Shown here: positions 16,476 to 24,442 of the stretch, piece after piece
How positions within the stretch are numbered: position 1 is the first letter of the stretch
Layout: every line of letters begins with the position of its first letter
Assembly (NCBI GenBank): GCA_031264465.1
Contig: JAISDX010000136.1
Coordinates: 1 to 43,585 of the forward strand
Source of the DNA: Deltaproteobacteria bacterium
GTDB taxonomy: Bacteria > Desulfobacterota > Desulfovibrionia > Desulfovibrionales > Desulfovibrionaceae
Length of the DNA stretch: 43,585 nucleotides
Reading direction: 5' to 3'
Notes under the pieces: model-generated
Databases searched by the model: none
Told to the model about the DNA's origin: nothing
Seen by the model: the letters and a program-made list of their open reading frames with translations, nothing else
Program-made: the position numbers and the translations under genes

Positions 16476-17582
16476 TTGAAAAATAACGGTCCTATTCTGG
16501 AACTGCGCGGCGTCAGCAAGTATTACGGTTCCACCGCCGCTCTGCACGACATCAACCTTGAGGTTGAAAACGGCGAATTCCTCACCCTGCTCGGCCCTTC
16601 TGGCTGCGGCAAAACCACCATTCTCCGTCTTTTTTCCGGCTTTGAGAGCCCCAGCAAAGGCGACGTGCTGCTTAACGGCAAAGTCATTAACGACATCGTG
16701 CCGGAAAAGCGCCAGTTGAATACCGTCTTTCAAAACTATGCCCTGTTCCCGCACATGAGCGTCCAGGACAACGTCTCCTTCGGCCTGCGTATGCAAAAGC
16801 GCCCCAAGGCCGAAATCAACAGCCGGGTGCAGGAAGTGCTGCGCATGGTGCACCTGGAAGATTTCGCCACCCGCATGCCTGCCCAGCTTTCCGGCGGCCA
16901 GCAGCAGCGCGTGGCCATTGCCCGGGCCGTGGTCATGAACCCCATGGTGCTGCTCCTAGATGAACCCTTCAGTGCTCTCGACTTCAAGCTGCGCAAGCAG
17001 ATGCAGTTTGAAATCAAACACTTGCAGCGCCAGCTCGGCATCACTTTCATTTTCGTCACCCACGACCAGGAAGAGGCGTTCGCCATGTCCGACCGGGTGG
17101 TGGTCATGAACCAGGGCTACATCGAGCAGAGCGGCAGCCCGCAGGAAATATACGAAGAGCCGGAAAACCTTTTCGTGGCCCGTTTTGTGGGCGAAATCAA
17201 CATTCTGGAAGCCACCATCCTAGAAGTGCAGGAAATGGGGCAGTACCTTGCCGATATTGACGGCGTGACCTTCCCCCTGCGCACCCGGCGCGAGTTTGCG
17301 GTGGGCGAAAAAGTGCTGCTGCTGCTGCGCCCTGAAGACCTGAAAGTCTACCGCCCGCACGATGAAGACCTGGAAGGGCCGCACCTGTATGGCCGCATCA
17401 ACGAGACCGTCTACAAGGGCGCGACCGTGGATCTCACCATCACCCTGACCAGCGGCAAAAAAATTCAGGCCGCCGAATTCTTCAACGAAGACGACGCGGA
17501 CATCAACTACAACCGTGGCGAGCGCGTGGCCGTGAACTGGGTTGCCGGTTGGGAAGTGGTGCTGGACGATGCAGGGGAATAA
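16476..17582 (+). CDS. potA: Spermidine/putrescine-type ABC transporter ATPase
   Basis: This is the ATP-hydrolysing subunit of a polyamine-type ABC importer. The 368-residue product has Walker A GPSGCGKT (40-47), the signature LSGGQQQRVAIARA, Walker B VLLLDEPFSALD, the switch histidine in IFVTHDQEEAF, and a C-terminal TOBE domain (about 280-365) typical of PotA. The start is TTG 16476, with GGGGG about 10 bases upstream. potB begins inside the last codons and potC follows, giving a coupled unit. Polyamine as substrate is inferred from family resemblance; related importers take other small cationic compounds. Confidence 0.92.
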   Translation: MKNNGPILELRGVSKYYGSTAALHDINLEVENGEFLTLLGPSGCGKTTILRLFSGFESPSKGDVLLNGKVINDIVPEKRQLNTVFQNYALFPHMSVQDNVSFGLRMQKRPKAEINSRVQEVLRMVHLEDFATRMPAQLSGGQQQRVAIARAVVMNPMVLLLDEPFSALDFKLRKQMQFEIKHLQRQLGITFIFVTHDQEEAFAMSDRVVVMNQGYIEQSGSPQEIYEEPENLFVARFVGEINILEATILEVQEMGQYLADIDGVTFPLRTRREFAVGEKVLLLLRPEDLKVYRPHDEDLEGPHLYGRINETVYKGATVDLTITLTSGKKIQAAEFFNEDDADINYNRGERVAVNWVAGWEVVLDDAGE

Positions 17583-18459
17583 GCGTTTTCGCAATTTCAA
17601 TATCGGCACGGTCTGGCTCTGGCTGGGGCTGTTCGCTCTTTTGCCGCAACTGGCCCTGTTCCTGGTAAGCTTTCTTGACCGGGGCGAAATCGACTTTTTC
17701 ATTCCGTCCTTCACTCTGGGCAACTTCAAGCGGCTGTTCGACCCGGCCTTCGTCAACATTTTTCTGGATTCGCTTTACCTTGCCAGCGTCAGCACCATTG
17801 TTTGCCTGCTGGTGGGCTATCCTTTCGCCTATCTGCTGGCCCGCACCAGCAAGCGTCTGCGCCCCTGGCTGCTGCTGCTGGTGGTCATTCCCTTCTGGAC
17901 CAACTCGCTCATTCGCACCTACGCGTTGATCATCATCCTGAAGACCCATGGGCTGATCAACCAGCTCCTGCTCTGGCTGGGCATTGTGGACGGGCCTTTT
18001 TCGCTCATGTACACGGACATCGCCGTATTTCTGGGCCTGACATATACGCTGCTGCCGTTCATGATCCTGCCGCTTTACGCCTCCATCGAAAAGCTGGACA
18101 CGCGCCTGCTGGACGCGGCCAAGGATCTGGGGGCCGGCACGCTGCGCAGTTTCTGGCACATCACGCTGCCGCTTACCTCGCCGGGCATTGTGGCCGGTTG
18201 CATCCTGGTGTTCCTGCCCGCCCTCGGCATCTTTTACGTGCCGGAAATATTGGGCGGGGCCACCAACATGCTGCTCGGCACCTTCATCAAGAACCAGTTT
18301 CTGGTGGCGCGCGACTGGCCGCTGGGCGCGGCCTCCAGCATCCTCCTGACCCTGATCCTGGTGCTGATGGCCCTGGTCTACCGCATGGTCAACCGCAAGG
18401 CCGCCGCCGCCGACCCGCTGGCGCCGCCGCGGCGCAGAAGAAGAGGGAGGGTTGCCTGA
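17569..18459 (+). CDS. potB: Polyamine-type ABC transporter permease 1
   Basis: This is one of the two membrane subunits of the importer. From the ATG at 17569 it has 296 residues, with six predicted membrane helices and the cytoplasmic EAA-loop region DAAKDLGAGTLRSFWHITLPLTSPG that contacts the ATPase. The ATG lies 14 bases before the end of potA, so translation is coupled. A TTG at 17542 would add nine residues and is the alternative start. Shine-Dalgarno complementarity is weak. The stop codon abuts the potC start. Confidence 0.9.
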   Translation: MQGNKRFRNFNIGTVWLWLGLFALLPQLALFLVSFLDRGEIDFFIPSFTLGNFKRLFDPAFVNIFLDSLYLASVSTIVCLLVGYPFAYLLARTSKRLRPWLLLLVVIPFWTNSLIRTYALIIILKTHGLINQLLLWLGIVDGPFSLMYTDIAVFLGLTYTLLPFMILPLYASIEKLDTRLLDAAKDLGAGTLRSFWHITLPLTSPGIVAGCILVFLPALGIFYVPEILGGATNMLLGTFIKNQFLVARDWPLGAASSILLTLILVLMALVYRMVNRKAAAADPLAPPRRRRRGRVA

Positions 18460-19242
18460 ATGAAGCGCAAGCTGGGCTATACCTACGTGTGGGCCGTGTA
18501 CGCCTTTTTGTACATCCCGATCATCGTGGTGATCATCTACTCGTTCAACAACGCCCGCTTCTCCACGGAGTGGAAGGGTTTTACCCTCAAGTGGTACGAC
18601 CTGCTCCTCAAGAACCAGCCCCTGGTGGACGCGGCCCTGAACTCGCTCCTGGTGGCCGTGTGCGCCGCCACCTTGGCCACCATCCTGGGCGGCATGGCGG
18701 CGCTGTGCATCCATCGCTACCGCTTTACCGGCAAGCAGCTGCTGCACGGCAGCATTTACATGCTCACCATTTCGCCGGATATCGTCATGGGCATTTCCCT
18801 GCTGATTTTTTTCATCTCCATCAATCTGGAACTGGGCTTTACCACGCTCCTCATCGCCCATATCACCCTGTGCATGCCTTTTGTCACCCTGACCATCCTG
18901 GCCCGCCTGGCGGCCTTTAACGAAAACCTGATCGAGGCGGCGCGCGACCTGGGAGCCACCGAGGTAAAATCGTTCCTGCACGTGCTTTTGCCCATCACCG
19001 CCCCGGCCGTGGCCGCGGGCTGGCTGCTCAGTTTCACCCTGTCCATGGACGACGTGCTGATCAGCTTTTTCGTGACCGGCCCCTCCTTTGAAGTGCTGCC
19101 GCTCAAAATCTACTCCATGGTGCGCCACGGCGTGAAACCGGACATTAACGCCCTTTCCGCCATAACCTTCAGCCTCACCCTGGTTTTGGTCGTTCTGGCC
19201 CAACTGCTGGTTCGACCCGGCAAAAAGTACCGGATGGAATAA
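18460..19242 (+). CDS. potC: Polyamine-type ABC transporter permease 2
   Basis: This is the second membrane subunit, 260 residues, six predicted helices, with the EAA loop EAARDLGATEVKSFLHVLLP and the PotC-like tail VLPLKIYSMVRHGVKPDINA. Its ATG directly follows the potB TGA, and GGGAGGG lies just upstream in the potB end. The next gene, 29 bases later, is an M24 peptidase rather than the expected periplasmic polyamine-binding protein PotD; none is encoded in this window. Confidence 0.92.
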   Translation: MKRKLGYTYVWAVYAFLYIPIIVVIIYSFNNARFSTEWKGFTLKWYDLLLKNQPLVDAALNSLLVAVCAATLATILGGMAALCIHRYRFTGKQLLHGSIYMLTISPDIVMGISLLIFFISINLELGFTTLLIAHITLCMPFVTLTILARLAAFNENLIEAARDLGATEVKSFLHVLLPITAPAVAAGWLLSFTLSMDDVLISFFVTGPSFEVLPLKIYSMVRHGVKPDINALSAITFSLTLVLVVLAQLLVRPGKKYRME

Positions 19243-19271
19243 CCGCCAAGAACCCACTGGAGTACCGACCA

Positions 19272-20525
19272 ATGAGCACCACTTTGCATCTCAGCGAGAA
19301 TTTGCCCGCCCGGGAGCTGGAACTGCGCTGGCAGCGCTGCCGCGCCCTGATGGACAAACTGGCCCCGGAAGCGGGCGGCCTGATGGTTTTTTCTCCACTG
19401 AACATCTACTACTTCACCGGCATTATGAACAGCGGCCTCTTCTGGCTGCCGCGCGAGGGCAAACCCCTTCTGGCCCTGCGCAAGGGCGCTGACCGCGCCG
19501 CCCTGGAGGCCCCGGCCCTCACCACTGTATCTTACCGTTCCTACGCCCAGGCGACGCAGCTTCTGGCCGGGGCCGGCTGCCCGCTTACCCCGGCTTTTCT
19601 GGTGGAAGACGGCGGCCTTACCTGGAGCCAGGGCCAGGGTTTCGCCAAGAGCTTCAAAGACAGTAAAACGCTGCCCGGCGACGCGCTCATCGCTCGGGCG
19701 CGCAGCGTGAAAACCCCCTACGAGCTCGCCATCATGCGCGAAACCGGCAAGCGCCACTACCAGGTCACCTGCGTCGAACTGCCCAGGCGCATCAAACCCG
19801 GCATGAGCGAAGAGCAAATCGGGCGCGAACTGGTAAGACTCTATCTTGATTACGGCCACCACCTGCTGGCCCGGGTGAACAGCCCGGCCCTCATCCCCTT
19901 CATCGGCACTCTGGCCGCCGGCGAAAACGGCTGCTACCCCACCTATTCCAACGGTATTCTCGGCTTCAAGGGCCTGCACCCGGCCTCGCCCTATCTGGGC
20001 GACCCCGGCACCGTCTGGCAGCCCGAGAGCGTGCTGATCCTCGACTGCGCCTTTGTTTTTGAAGGCTATCTCACCGACAAGTCGCAGCTTTATTTTTCCG
20101 GCAGCCCGGGCAAAATGCCCGAGCAGGCCCGCCGCGCCCAGGCCTGCGCCATTGCCATTGAAACCGCCATGGCCGCCCGCCTGAAGCCCGGCGCCATTCC
20201 CGAGGAAATTTGGCAAGCCGGCCGGAAAATGGCCGCCGAAGCCGGCTTTGCCGAAAACTTCATGGGTCTGGGGGCGCACCAGCAACCCTTCCTGGGCCAC
20301 GGCGTGGGCATGTGCATGGACGAAACCCCGGTGTTCGCCAACCGTTTCACCGACCCCTTGGAAGAAGGCATGGTCATGGCCCTGGAGCCGAAGTTCGCCC
20401 TGCCCGGCATCGGCATGGTGGGCGTGGAAAACAACTTCATCGTCACCCCCCGGGGCGGCGAGAGCATCACCACCCGAACCCCCGATCTCAAAGACGACAA
20501 CGGCGATTGTATTTTTATTGAATAG
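19272..20525 (+). CDS. M24-family metallopeptidase (Xaa-Pro peptidase/creatinase-like)
   Basis: This is a pita-bread-fold metallohydrolase. The 417-residue product has a creatinase-like N-terminal domain (about 1-150, VFSPLNIYYFTGIMNSGLFWL) and a catalytic domain with all five metal ligands recognisable. These are an aspartate in LILDCAFVFEGYL, an aspartate in TDKSQLYFSG, a histidine in FLGHGVGM, a glutamate in MALEPKF and a glutamate in GVENNFIV. The family cleaves X-Pro bonds, though some members hydrolyse other small compounds. GGAG lies 9 bases before the ATG. It follows potC by 29 bases and precedes the next gene by 2 bases, indicating cotranscription. The true substrate cannot be read from the sequence. 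Confidence 0.88.
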   Translation: MSTTLHLSENLPARELELRWQRCRALMDKLAPEAGGLMVFSPLNIYYFTGIMNSGLFWLPREGKPLLALRKGADRAALEAPALTTVSYRSYAQATQLLAGAGCPLTPAFLVEDGGLTWSQGQGFAKSFKDSKTLPGDALIARARSVKTPYELAIMRETGKRHYQVTCVELPRRIKPGMSEEQIGRELVRLYLDYGHHLLARVNSPALIPFIGTLAAGENGCYPTYSNGILGFKGLHPASPYLGDPGTVWQPESVLILDCAFVFEGYLTDKSQLYFSGSPGKMPEQARRAQACAIAIETAMAARLKPGAIPEEIWQAGRKMAAEAGFAENFMGLGAHQQPFLGHGVGMCMDETPVFANRFTDPLEEGMVMALEPKFALPGIGMVGVENNFIVTPRGGESITTRTPDLKDDNGDCIFIE

Positions 20526-20527
20526 CC

Positions 20528-21748
20528 ATGAACAAAAAATTATACATTGCCATGGTGGGGTTGCCGGCGCGGGGCAAGTCGTTTATGGCCGAGCGTTTGC
20601 GCGAAGGTTTGAGCGCGGACGGGCTCAAAGTCGGGGTGTTCAACAATGGCGACTTGCGGCGGGCGGAGCTGGGCGCGGCTTCGGCCCTGCCGGAGTTTTA
20701 CGACCCGGCCAACCGGGAAGGGCGGCGGCAGCGCGAGGATATCGCCAGGGCCAATATGTTTGAGGCCAGGGAATTTTTGGCGGAAGGCGGCAACGTGGCA
20801 ATTCTGGATGCCACCAACGGCAGCCGGGCCAGGCGGGAGTTTTTGGAGCGGAAGCTTGGGGACGCGCCGCTGTTGTTTATCGAGTGCCATAATAACGACG
20901 AGGATTTGCTGTCCCTGAGCATCAAGCGCAAGGCGAGGCTCCCGGAGTTCGCGGGCATGACCAGGGGCGAGGCCGAGCGGGCTTTCCGGCAACGCATCGC
21001 TTATTACGAGCAAATTTCGGCACCGCTCGCGGCCGGGGTGGAAAAGCGCTTCGCGCGGGTGGACACGTTCCGGAACCAGATTCTGGAAGAGCGCGGCGGC
21101 GGCGAGCTGCCGTTTTATTTACAGATTCGCGATATCATGATTGCCGACTGGATTCGCAACATGTACCTGGCCCGGCACTGCGAGAGCGAGTACAACGTGC
21201 GCGGGCGCATTGGCGGAGACTCGCCGCTCACGGCGCGCGGCATGACCCAGGCCCGAGCCCTGGCCGCGCACTTCGGCGGCGCGGAAATTCCCTATGTTTT
21301 TACTTCCACCCGGCTGCGCTCGTCCATGACGGCCGCGCCGGTGCTGGAATACCACCCGGACAGCACGCTGGTGGCCCTGCCCGAGTTTGACGAGATCGAC
21401 GCCGGCAGTTGCGAGGGCATGACCTACGCGGGGATAAAGCAGAAGATGCCCAAGGAATACGCGGCGCGCAGCCGCGACAAGTACGGTTACGTCTACCCCG
21501 GCGGCGAGGGGTACGTCAGCCTCAAGGAGCGGGTGCAGCGCGGTTTTCGCAAGGCCATGTTCCTTTCCGGCGCCGCGCCCGGCGTGCTGATCATCGGGCA
21601 CCAGGCCATCAACCGGGTGATTCTGTCGCTATTCATGTACCGGCGCAATGATTCCGTGCCCTATATTTACGTGCCGCAGGACGAATATTTTCACATCGTG
21701 GCCACGCACCGCACCAAACTTTTGGAAGTGGTCCGGTTCACCTCCTGA
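20528..21748 (+). CDS. Bifunctional 6-phosphofructo-2-kinase/fructose-2,6-bisphosphatase
   Basis: This 406-residue protein has the architecture of the eukaryotic enzyme that makes and degrades fructose-2,6-bisphosphate. Residues 1-205 form the kinase, with P-loop GLPARGKS (11-18), FNNGDLRR (38-45) and LDATN (93-97). Residues 210-406 form the histidine-phosphatase domain, with LARHCESEYNVRGRIGGDS (214-232), EIDAGSCEGMTY (289-300), DKYGYVYPGGEGY and the second catalytic histidine H358 in IIGHQAINR. The spacing and several runs closely follow the animal enzymes. The usual RHG motif reads RHC (C218). It begins 2 bases after the M24 stop without a Shine-Dalgarno sequence, so translation likely depends on coupling. 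The physiological substrate in a bacterium is unproven. Confidence 0.88.
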   Translation: MNKKLYIAMVGLPARGKSFMAERLREGLSADGLKVGVFNNGDLRRAELGAASALPEFYDPANREGRRQREDIARANMFEAREFLAEGGNVAILDATNGSRARREFLERKLGDAPLLFIECHNNDEDLLSLSIKRKARLPEFAGMTRGEAERAFRQRIAYYEQISAPLAAGVEKRFARVDTFRNQILEERGGGELPFYLQIRDIMIADWIRNMYLARHCESEYNVRGRIGGDSPLTARGMTQARALAAHFGGAEIPYVFTSTRLRSSMTAAPVLEYHPDSTLVALPEFDEIDAGSCEGMTYAGIKQKMPKEYAARSRDKYGYVYPGGEGYVSLKERVQRGFRKAMFLSGAAPGVLIIGHQAINRVILSLFMYRRNDSVPYIYVPQDEYFHIVATHRTKLLEVVRFTS

Positions 21749-21807
21749 AAAGTTTTAATTTTTGATCCCCCGCTTTGCGGCGCGGCAGCGTATGGCCCGC
21801 CGGTTTA

Positions 21808-21819
21808 TTTTGTACAAAA
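21808..21819. repeat. Perfect palindrome TTTTGTACAAAA
   Basis: A 12-base perfect palindrome about 60 bases beyond the end of the PFK-2/FBPase-2 gene, followed 11 bases later by CAACC-T-GGTTG. Either may be an operator or part of the 3' end of the upstream transcript. Only the symmetry supports it. Confidence 0.35.
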
Positions 21820-21876
21820 AATCAAATAATCAACCTGGTTGTCTTAAAAAAACGAAACGGTGAAACCAAGGCCGGT

Positions 21877-21892
21877 GTTCAAAATTTTGAAC
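21877..21892. promoter_or_regulatory. 16-bp perfect palindrome, candidate enhancer (UAS) for sigma-54 activator
   Basis: GTTCAAAATTTTGAAC is a perfect inverted repeat with no spacer. Its centre is about 118 bases upstream of the transcription start predicted from the sigma-54 promoter. This is within the range typical of bacterial enhancer-binding protein sites. The protein that would bind is unknown. Confidence 0.55.
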
Positions 21893-21935
21893 GGAGAGAA
21901 TAAGGTCAATAGAGTTGTTATATTTTTATTTTACT

Positions 21936-21958
21936 GAAATATTTGATGTTTATAAACA
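21936..21958. promoter_or_regulatory. IHF-like site overlapping palindrome TGTTTATAAACA
   Basis: The core AA-N4-TTGAT (21937-21947) matches the reverse complement of the IHF consensus except at the two outermost positions. It lies in an AT-rich stretch between the candidate enhancer and the promoter, where IHF bends DNA at many sigma-54 promoters. The perfect 12-base palindrome at 21947-21958 abuts it and could be an additional operator. Confidence 0.4.
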
Positions 21959-21977
21959 ACGGCGTTTTTGAAAAGTT

Positions 21978-21993
21978 TGGCACGCCGATTGCT
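21978..21993 (+). promoter_or_regulatory. Sigma-54 (RpoN) promoter upstream of prfC
   Basis: TTGGCACG-CCGA-TTGCT agrees with the -24/-12 consensus (TGGCACG-N4-TTGCW) at every defined position. The invariant GG (21979-21980) and GC (21991-21992) are separated by exactly 10 bases. Transcription would start near 22003, giving a leader of about 150 bases to the prfC start at 22152. Such a promoter requires an ATP-dependent activator; see the palindrome at 21877-21892. Confidence 0.8.
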
Positions 21994-22027
21994 AAGAAGT
22001 AAATATCTTCCTTTGCAAGCAGCTTTC

Positions 22028-22066
22028 AGAGAGGCGGTTAACGGGCGGTCCGTTAGCCGCCTCTCT
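22028..22066 (+). other. 17-bp stem-loop in prfC leader
   Basis: AGAGAGGCGGTTAACGG (22028-22044) pairs with CCGTTAGCCGCCTCTCT (22050-22066) over a 5-base loop GCGGT; every pair is Watson-Crick except one T-G. It starts about 25 bases into the transcript predicted from the sigma-54 promoter. No T-tract follows on either strand, so it is not a standard terminator. The left arm contains a purine-rich GAGAGG that the stem would sequester. Confidence 0.75.
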
Positions 22067-22071
22067 GTCTG

Positions 22072-22140
22072 ATGGCAATCTGGCCGGCAAATACAAATTC
22101 ATGTTTCCAATTACTTGCCTTCCTGGCCCTGGTGCTGTAA
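22072..22140 (+). CDS. Possible 22-residue leader peptide before prfC
   Basis: An ATG six bases after the stem-loop opens a 22-codon frame ending in TAA at 22138-22140. The peptide starts [13 protein letters not shown] and ends in a hydrophobic stretch, LLAFLALVL. Its stop is 11 bases before the prfC ATG at 22152, and it is in a different frame. No Shine-Dalgarno sequence precedes it in linear sequence. A role as a leader peptide coupling translation to prfC is speculative; a chance ORF is possible. Confidence 0.3.
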   Translation: MAIWPANTNSCFQLLAFLALVL

Positions 22141-22151
22141 ATCCCAGCATC

Positions 22152-23789
22152 ATGAAAAACGAAGCCAGCCTGAAGCGGGAAATCGCCCGTCGCCGTACTT
22201 TTGCCATTATCAGCCACCCGGATGCCGGGAAAACCACCCTGACCGAAAAGCTGCTCCTGTTTGGCGGGGCCATTCAGATGGCCGGCACGGTCAAGGCCCG
22301 CAAGGCCTCGCGCCACGCCACCTCCGACTGGATGGCCATGGAGCGCGAGCGCGGCATTTCCGTCACCACTTCGGTGATGCGCTTCAGCTACAACAACTGC
22401 GAACTCAACCTGCTCGACACCCCCGGCCACCAGGATTTTTCCGAAGACACCTACCGGGTGCTCACGGCCGTGGATTCCGCCCTTCTTGTCATCGACTCGT
22501 CCAAGGGCGTGGAAACCCAGACCAAAAAGCTCATGGACGTCTGCCGCATGCGGGCCACGCCCATCATTACCTTCATCAACAAGCTGGACCGCGAAGGCCT
22601 GGGCCCGCTGGAGGTCATGGCCGATATCGAAGACCACCTGGGCATAGCCTGCGCCCCCCTCACCTGGACGGTGGGCATGGGCGCGGACTTCAAAGGCGTG
22701 TACGACCTGAGCGACGACGAACTGCGCCTGTTTTCCGCCCGGCACGGCGGCCGGATTGTGGATGACAAAATCATCCTCAAGGGCCGGCACGACCCGCGCC
22801 TGGACGAATACATCACCGCTTCCGCCGCCGCGCTGCGCGACGATCTGGAACTCCTGGAAGAGGCCGGCAATCCCTTTTCCCTGGAACAATACCTGGCCGC
22901 CGAGCAAACCCCGGTCTTTTTCGGCAGCGCCATAAACAACTTCGGCGTGCAGGAGCTTTTGCGGACCTTCACCCGCATCGCCCCGCCGCCCCAGCCCCGC
23001 CCGGCCAAAGTAATGCCGGAAAAATTCGAAGAGGCCAGCGGCGCCGAACCCACGCGCCTGGTGGACCCGGCCGAGCCGGAATTTTCCGGGGTGGTTTTTA
23101 AAATTCAGGCCAACATGGATAAAGCCCACCGCGACCGCATCGCCTTTCTCCGGGTCTGCTCCGGCCGCTTCACCAAGGGAATGAAGCTGCGCCACCACCG
23201 CACCGGCAAGGACGTGGCCATCAACAACGCCACCATCTTCATGGCCCAGGACCGTAGCGGCGTGGAGGAGTCCTGGCCGGGCGACATCATCGGCCTGCCC
23301 AACCACGGCACCATTAAAATCGGTGACACCTTCACCGAAAAAACGCCCCTCAAATTCACCGGCATCCCCAGCTTCGCGCCCGAGCACTTTCGCCGGGTGC
23401 GTCTGCGCGACCCCCTCAAGAGCAAACAACTCAAAAAAGGCCTGGAGCAACTGGCCGAGGAAGGAGCCGTGCAGCTCTTCCGCCCCCTGATCAACAACGA
23501 CTATATCCTGGGCGCCGTGGGTCTGCTCCAGTTCGACCTGATCATCTCCCGCCTGGCCGACGAGTATAACGTCAACGCCAGCTACGAAATGGTCGGCGCC
23601 CACTGCGCCCGCTGGCTGCACAGCGACGACAAGGCCCAGTTCGACGACTTCAAGGACTACTACCGCAACGATCTGGCCCTGGACGCCGAAAATACCCTAG
23701 CCTACCTCGCCCCCACCCCCTGGAAACTCGAATCCGCCATGGAACGCTACCCCAAGGTGGAATTCCGCACGACGCGGGAGGTTAATTAA
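22152..23789 (+). CDS. prfC: Peptide chain release factor 3
   Basis: RF3 is the GTPase that recycles RF1 and RF2 from the ribosome after termination. From the ATG at 22152 the product has 545 residues, close to the usual 525-540. It has the G1 P-loop SHPDAGKT (21-28), the [10 protein letters not shown] switch, [11 protein letters not shown] (G3), NKLDREG (G4), and a C-terminal region closely matching RF3 ([30 protein letters not shown]). An in-frame ATG at 22101 would add 17 residues unlike the family. Neither start has a recognisable Shine-Dalgarno sequence. The gene ends overlapping the convergent methyltransferase by 8 bases through a shared TTAATTAA. Confidence 0.95.
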   Translation: MKNEASLKREIARRRTFAIISHPDAGKTTLTEKLLLFGGAIQMAGTVKARKASRHATSDWMAMERERGISVTTSVMRFSYNNCELNLLDTPGHQDFSEDTYRVLTAVDSALLVIDSSKGVETQTKKLMDVCRMRATPIITFINKLDREGLGPLEVMADIEDHLGIACAPLTWTVGMGADFKGVYDLSDDELRLFSARHGGRIVDDKIILKGRHDPRLDEYITASAAALRDDLELLEEAGNPFSLEQYLAAEQTPVFFGSAINNFGVQELLRTFTRIAPPPQPRPAKVMPEKFEEASGAEPTRLVDPAEPEFSGVVFKIQANMDKAHRDRIAFLRVCSGRFTKGMKLRHHRTGKDVAINNATIFMAQDRSGVEESWPGDIIGLPNHGTIKIGDTFTEKTPLKFTGIPSFAPEHFRRVRLRDPLKSKQLKKGLEQLAEEGAVQLFRPLINNDYILGAVGLLQFDLIISRLADEYNVNASYEMVGAHCARWLHSDDKAQFDDFKDYYRNDLALDAENTLAYLAPTPWKLESAMERYPKVEFRTTREVN

Positions 23790-24441
23790 GGCGCGCTTCA
23801 AGCAGGATCAGAGCGCCCAGCCCGAGGAAGGTACGCTTCGTTATCAGCAGTTCGGGGGCGCCGCCTGCGGCAGCCTTGATGTTATAGCGCTGGATTGCGC
23901 CTTCCGGGCCGCCCCGGCGCACGAAGGCGCGGAAGTTGCGATAATGGCGCCGGCCCATGCAGAGTTCGAGGCCATGCATGAGGGGGTGGAACAGGTAGTC
24001 CAGGTTGCGTTCGGGCAGCTTCCACTCCAGTATGAGCAGCCGCCCGCTCCCCGGCTCCAGCAGCCGGGCCGCCTCGGCCAGGATGCCCGTCGGCGCCGTG
24101 TCGCTCTCGTGCAGCAGCATGGACATGACCACCACCGCAAAAGAGCCGTTGGCAAAAGGCGCGGCCCCGGCCGAACCGGCCGCGACTTTGAACTCCCCGG
24201 ATATGTGGCGCAGCATGTGCGATGAATTGTCAAGGCCGACAGCGTCCGCGCCCGCGGCTTTCAGGTCGCGCAGCAGCGCGCCGGTGCCGCAGCCCAAGTC
24301 CAGCACGCGGCCTGCGGCCGCGCCGCGATTTTTTCCGGTAATTTTTTTGATGTGGGCGGCGAGTTCCCGCCGGAACGGCCCGAGCGCCCGGTCGGCCAAA
24401 ATTTTGTAAATGCGGGCGTGAAACCGGTAGCCGTCGTTCAT
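23782..24441 (-). CDS. SAM-dependent methyltransferase
   Basis: This is a class I methyltransferase of 219 residues in the Methyltransf_11/25 style. The SAM-binding motif I is [15 protein letters not shown] (about 46-60), the acidic residue of motif II is in [11 protein letters not shown], and the motif IV region is [12 protein letters not shown]. The C-terminal third ([19 protein letters not shown]) is helical and probably binds the acceptor. The substrate (small molecule, quinone, lipid or protein) cannot be determined. Its ATG is one base after the fliI stop, so it is the last gene of the long minus-strand train, translated with fliI. It converges on prfC with an 8-base overlap. Confidence 0.82.
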   Translation of the reverse strand: MNDGYRFHARIYKILADRALGPFRRELAAHIKKITGKNRGAAAGRVLDLGCGTGALLRDLKAAGADAVGLDNSSHMLRHISGEFKVAAGSAGAAPFANGSFAVVVMSMLLHESDTAPTGILAEAARLLEPGSGRLLILEWKLPERNLDYLFHPLMHGLELCMGRRHYRNFRAFVRRGGPEGAIQRYNIKAAAGGAPELLITKRTFLGLGALILLEARLN

Positions 24442-24442
24442 G

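Larger units (their letters stand above)
21749..22151 (+). other. Regulatory region between the PFK-2/FBPase-2 gene and prfC
   Basis: The 403 bases hold no annotated gene but much structure. In order: TTTTGTACAAAA palindrome (21808-21819), CAACC-T-GGTTG (21831-21841), a 16-base perfect palindrome (21877-21892), an AT-rich bend region with an IHF-like core (21936-21948), TGTTTATAAACA palindrome (21947-21958), a sigma-54 promoter (21978-21993), a 17-bp stem-loop (22028-22066) and a 22-codon ORF (22072-22140). No clear intrinsic terminator for the upstream operon is seen; a T-rich stretch near 21753-21767 lacks a strong stem. Confidence 0.7.

Noticed and set aside
17503-19272. 589-codon minus-strand frame across potB and potC
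   Set aside because: It is His/Gln/Gly-rich shadow sequence opposite clear permease genes.
22101-22151. 17-residue N-terminal extension of PrfC from ATG 22101
   Set aside because: The extension is unlike RF3 N-termini and lacks a ribosome-binding site; ATG 22152 gives a normal length, though it also lacks one.
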